Shown here piece after piece: positions 49,401 to 49,987 of a stretch of DNA of 49,987 nucleotides. The stretch comes from Paludibacteraceae bacterium (lineage in GTDB: Bacteria > Bacteroidota > Bacteroidia > Bacteroidales > Paludibacteraceae). Both the position numbers and the translations under genes were made by a program. Position 1 is the first letter of the stretch. Every line of letters begins with the position of its first letter. Under the pieces are notes generated by a model. That model was not told the DNA's origin and ran no database searches. It saw only the letters and a program-made list of their open reading frames with translations. Location: assembly GCA_024399575.1 (NCBI GenBank), contig JAKSNT010000004.1, positions 1-49,987 of the forward strand. The letters run 5' to 3'.

Positions 49401-49658
49401 TGTGAGCGACTTGCAGGCATAGAATGCTTTGTCGGCTATCACTTTAACTGGGATCGTCTTCCCTTCGTAGGACACGTTTTCAGGGATGGCCACAACTCCT
49501 GTATATGGTACCCCCTCGGACGGCAACACCGTTGCGTATTCGTCTTTCAGATTGATGTCGTATGTGATTTCAACACCTTGACTGTTAGTGATTACCACTC
49601 CGGCGTATGTTGCTATTGCCGAGCATGTCATTAACGTTAAAAGTAAAAATTTCTTCAT
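46425..49658 (-). CDS. BspA-like leucine-rich-repeat surface protein
   Basis: This 1077-residue secreted protein has a signal peptide (FLLLTLMTCSAIATYA) and is built almost wholly of LRR_5/BspA-type repeats (IPxxVTSIGxxAFxxCxSLTTV). These sit in a higher-order unit of roughly 95-100 residues, repeated about nine times, each marked by an (N/Y)FNAxxC strand and an IPxYxFxGC strand. BspA-like proteins bind host matrix proteins and other bacteria. The C-terminus (ESFAPTYEIKYEYEK) shows no T9SS sorting domain or membrane anchor, so how it stays on the surface is unclear. It leads the long operon, with a promoter at 49730-49760, and is coupled to folA by a 4-bp overlap. Confidence 0.88.
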   Translation of the reverse strand: MKKFLLLTLMTCSAIATYAGVVITNSQGVEITYDINLKDEYATVLPSEGVPYTGVVAIPENVSYEGKTIPVKVIADKAFYACKSLTTITIPKTITRIGGHAFKGCVGLTTVNYNATNCVTAAGTQGKKIMPAFEDCISISMLNLGGDVVSIPEYIFWGCTGITELTIPEYVTSIGGRAFCDCKSLSVIKFDARDCKTLGSKAGAAFMGSPITNVVFGPYVTSIPDYAFKGCNTLTQITIPEQVTSIGAAAFYDCPSLTTVNFNATECNNAYKAQGQQVITAFNNPAITTVNFGQKVHNIPNYLFYGCSGITDLVLSPSTETIGECAFLNCSSISQVTIPETVTSIGGRAFGGCSNLTTIYFNAINCVNATTYNNNVPIPAFENSSLTTVVFGKEVKIIPDNAFSNCKSLKNIQIPDEVKQIGTKAFYNCSSLPSVTIPENVTSIGGLAFAGCDNLATLNFNARRCTGVTKVEKNITYSAFQNCGSIKTVTIGNEVEILPEYMFAGCSGLTKINIPKSVKQIGKHIFDGCSGLNTIDYNAERCEIFSDPNAKRSIFSNEALTGVNLGPDVKEIPNYAFAGCNRLANITIPANTEVIGKYAFQGCTGLKKITIPENVRNIGGGAFEGCSSMMDITFNATNCINMKTVEKGVTIAAFMNTPATRITIGPKVEQIPDFAFYGCTMTNEIKWGKSLKKIGAMSFAHVNGLNELTIPEGITAIGGGAFSDCENLITVNFNAENCVAAFSLATDSTIYPFGGKNKINDVNFGKKVKFIPEGLFYGCSMVKLIEIPANVTGIGALAFANCTALANVYFNAVQCEVASGTINGEVHSAFEGCTALAGFAFDDKVTAIPPYLCKDLKALARASIGEKSKCKQIGAHAFENCENLRNIRISEYIDIIGDYALFNTGINKFTVHSFMKEIGVGAIGACRNLSNVTCKKDNDDFIVKNGILYTKDMSRVIVCPPGRAVEKLAVEEGTTTIDDGAFKFCSKIREVVLPASVNYIGKEAFFNCTGLRMFIVPSPSMPTCPGAIFDKNVKANSELKCGPGLVSEYLKHEYWKGFKNTGESFAPTYEIKYEYEK

Positions 49659-49729
49659 ATTCTATAGCGTTTTTCTTTCTTTCTTTTTAATGCCTTCCCG
49701 CCTCCGGGACACCTATTTTTATGCGACCG

Positions 49730-49760
49730 CAAAGTTAATAACTTTTTTCGTAACTGCAAA
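49730..49760 (-). promoter_or_regulatory. Promoter of the LRR protein - folA - dxr operon
   Basis: On the minus strand, TTTG-N19-TAACTTTG, an exact consensus about 70 bp before the ATG at 49658. The leader holds a small CCCG/CGGG hairpin at about 49697-49708. No other strong promoter was seen within the operon. Confidence 0.85.
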
Positions 49761-49878
49761 GCCTTTGTTGAAAATTATTTTGGGCATTTTCCATGCCTGC
49801 CTGCGTGCTCTTGGTTATAGTATGCTCTCTTAATTTCTTTCGGAATTTAAATGCAATAACACAGATGTACCCAGAAAA

Positions 49879-49945
49879 CTCCCATAATCATCCCATAAAA
49901 AATGGGAGGATGATGGGAGGTGGATGGGAGGATGATGGGAGGTGC
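49879..49945. repeat. 11-bp tandem repeats with an inverted copy
   Basis: Four 11-bp units, alternating ATGGGAGGATG and ATGGGAGGTG(G/C), run from 49902 to 49945, so the true period is 22 bp. Just upstream, CTCCCATAATCATCCCAT (49879-49896) is an inverted copy with few mismatches, forming a hairpin over a 5-nt A loop. The rest of 49761-49987 has no gene that I can support. It may be the 3' region of a gene beyond the window. Confidence 0.75.
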
Positions 49946-49987
49946 AGTTACATATCAATCCTTGCGCATGGATTGATGATTCAGGTT

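Noticed and set aside
49902-49945. Possible CRISPR or iteron array
   Set aside because: Units are contiguous without spacers, and no replication or cas gene is present.

Overview
The window reads as a chromosomal segment of a member of the Bacteroidota, most likely order Bacteroidales. The evidence is: at least ten promoters of the Bacteroidota type (TTTG, 19-20 bp, TAnnTTTG, usually TACCTTTG or TAACTTTG); a full-length SprA/Sov translocon gene of the type IX secretion system (T9SS); a surface protein with a T9SS-like C-terminus; a BspA-like leucine-rich-repeat protein; a DUF3127 protein; and an anaerobic core with pyruvate:ferredoxin oxidoreductase and a cysteine desulfidase. The window opens on what appears to be the 3' end of a 5S rRNA gene and its terminator. 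No intact mobile element, CRISPR array or phage gene was found.

Layout: 1-5300 holds the rRNA end, a ferritin with a cysteine-rich tail, a DUF1295 membrane protein, a DUF3127 protein, a radical SAM protein, miaA and tRNA-Pro(TGG). 5340-7811 (minus) is a phoH - outer-membrane protein - exported flavodoxin operon. 7889-19604 (plus) runs folC - small membrane-anchored protein - ruvA - sprA - clpP - clpX. It meets a convergent T9SS-like surface protein gene (19601-22408) with stop codons overlapping by 4 bp.

22837-28449 is the most striking part. purB, purA, guaB and guaA form one tight operon covering the branches from IMP to AMP and to GMP. The proteins look like the Bacillus/Clostridium forms rather than the forms usual in Bacteroidota, and the genes use ATA for isoleucine very heavily, unlike their neighbours. 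A native-type promoter drives them. The best reading is a horizontally acquired purine interconversion operon. A lipoprotein gene with ordinary codon use follows.

29342-36256 carries a cysteine desulfidase gene divergent from pyruvate:ferredoxin oxidoreductase, a second small membrane-anchored protein built like the one before ruvA, and a MATE transporter whose promoter lies about 300 bp upstream, behind a cluster of palindromes. dnaK (36709-38631) is followed by two long palindromic repeat units.

38889-49658 (minus) looks like one seven-gene transcription unit: BspA-like LRR protein, folA, a remnant of an M23 peptidase membrane anchor, dxr, rseP, an ABC-F ATPase, mdh and a DUF389 membrane protein (eight genes counting both ends). 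Most junctions are ATGA or near-zero overlaps. The window ends in 11-bp tandem repeats beside an inverted copy.
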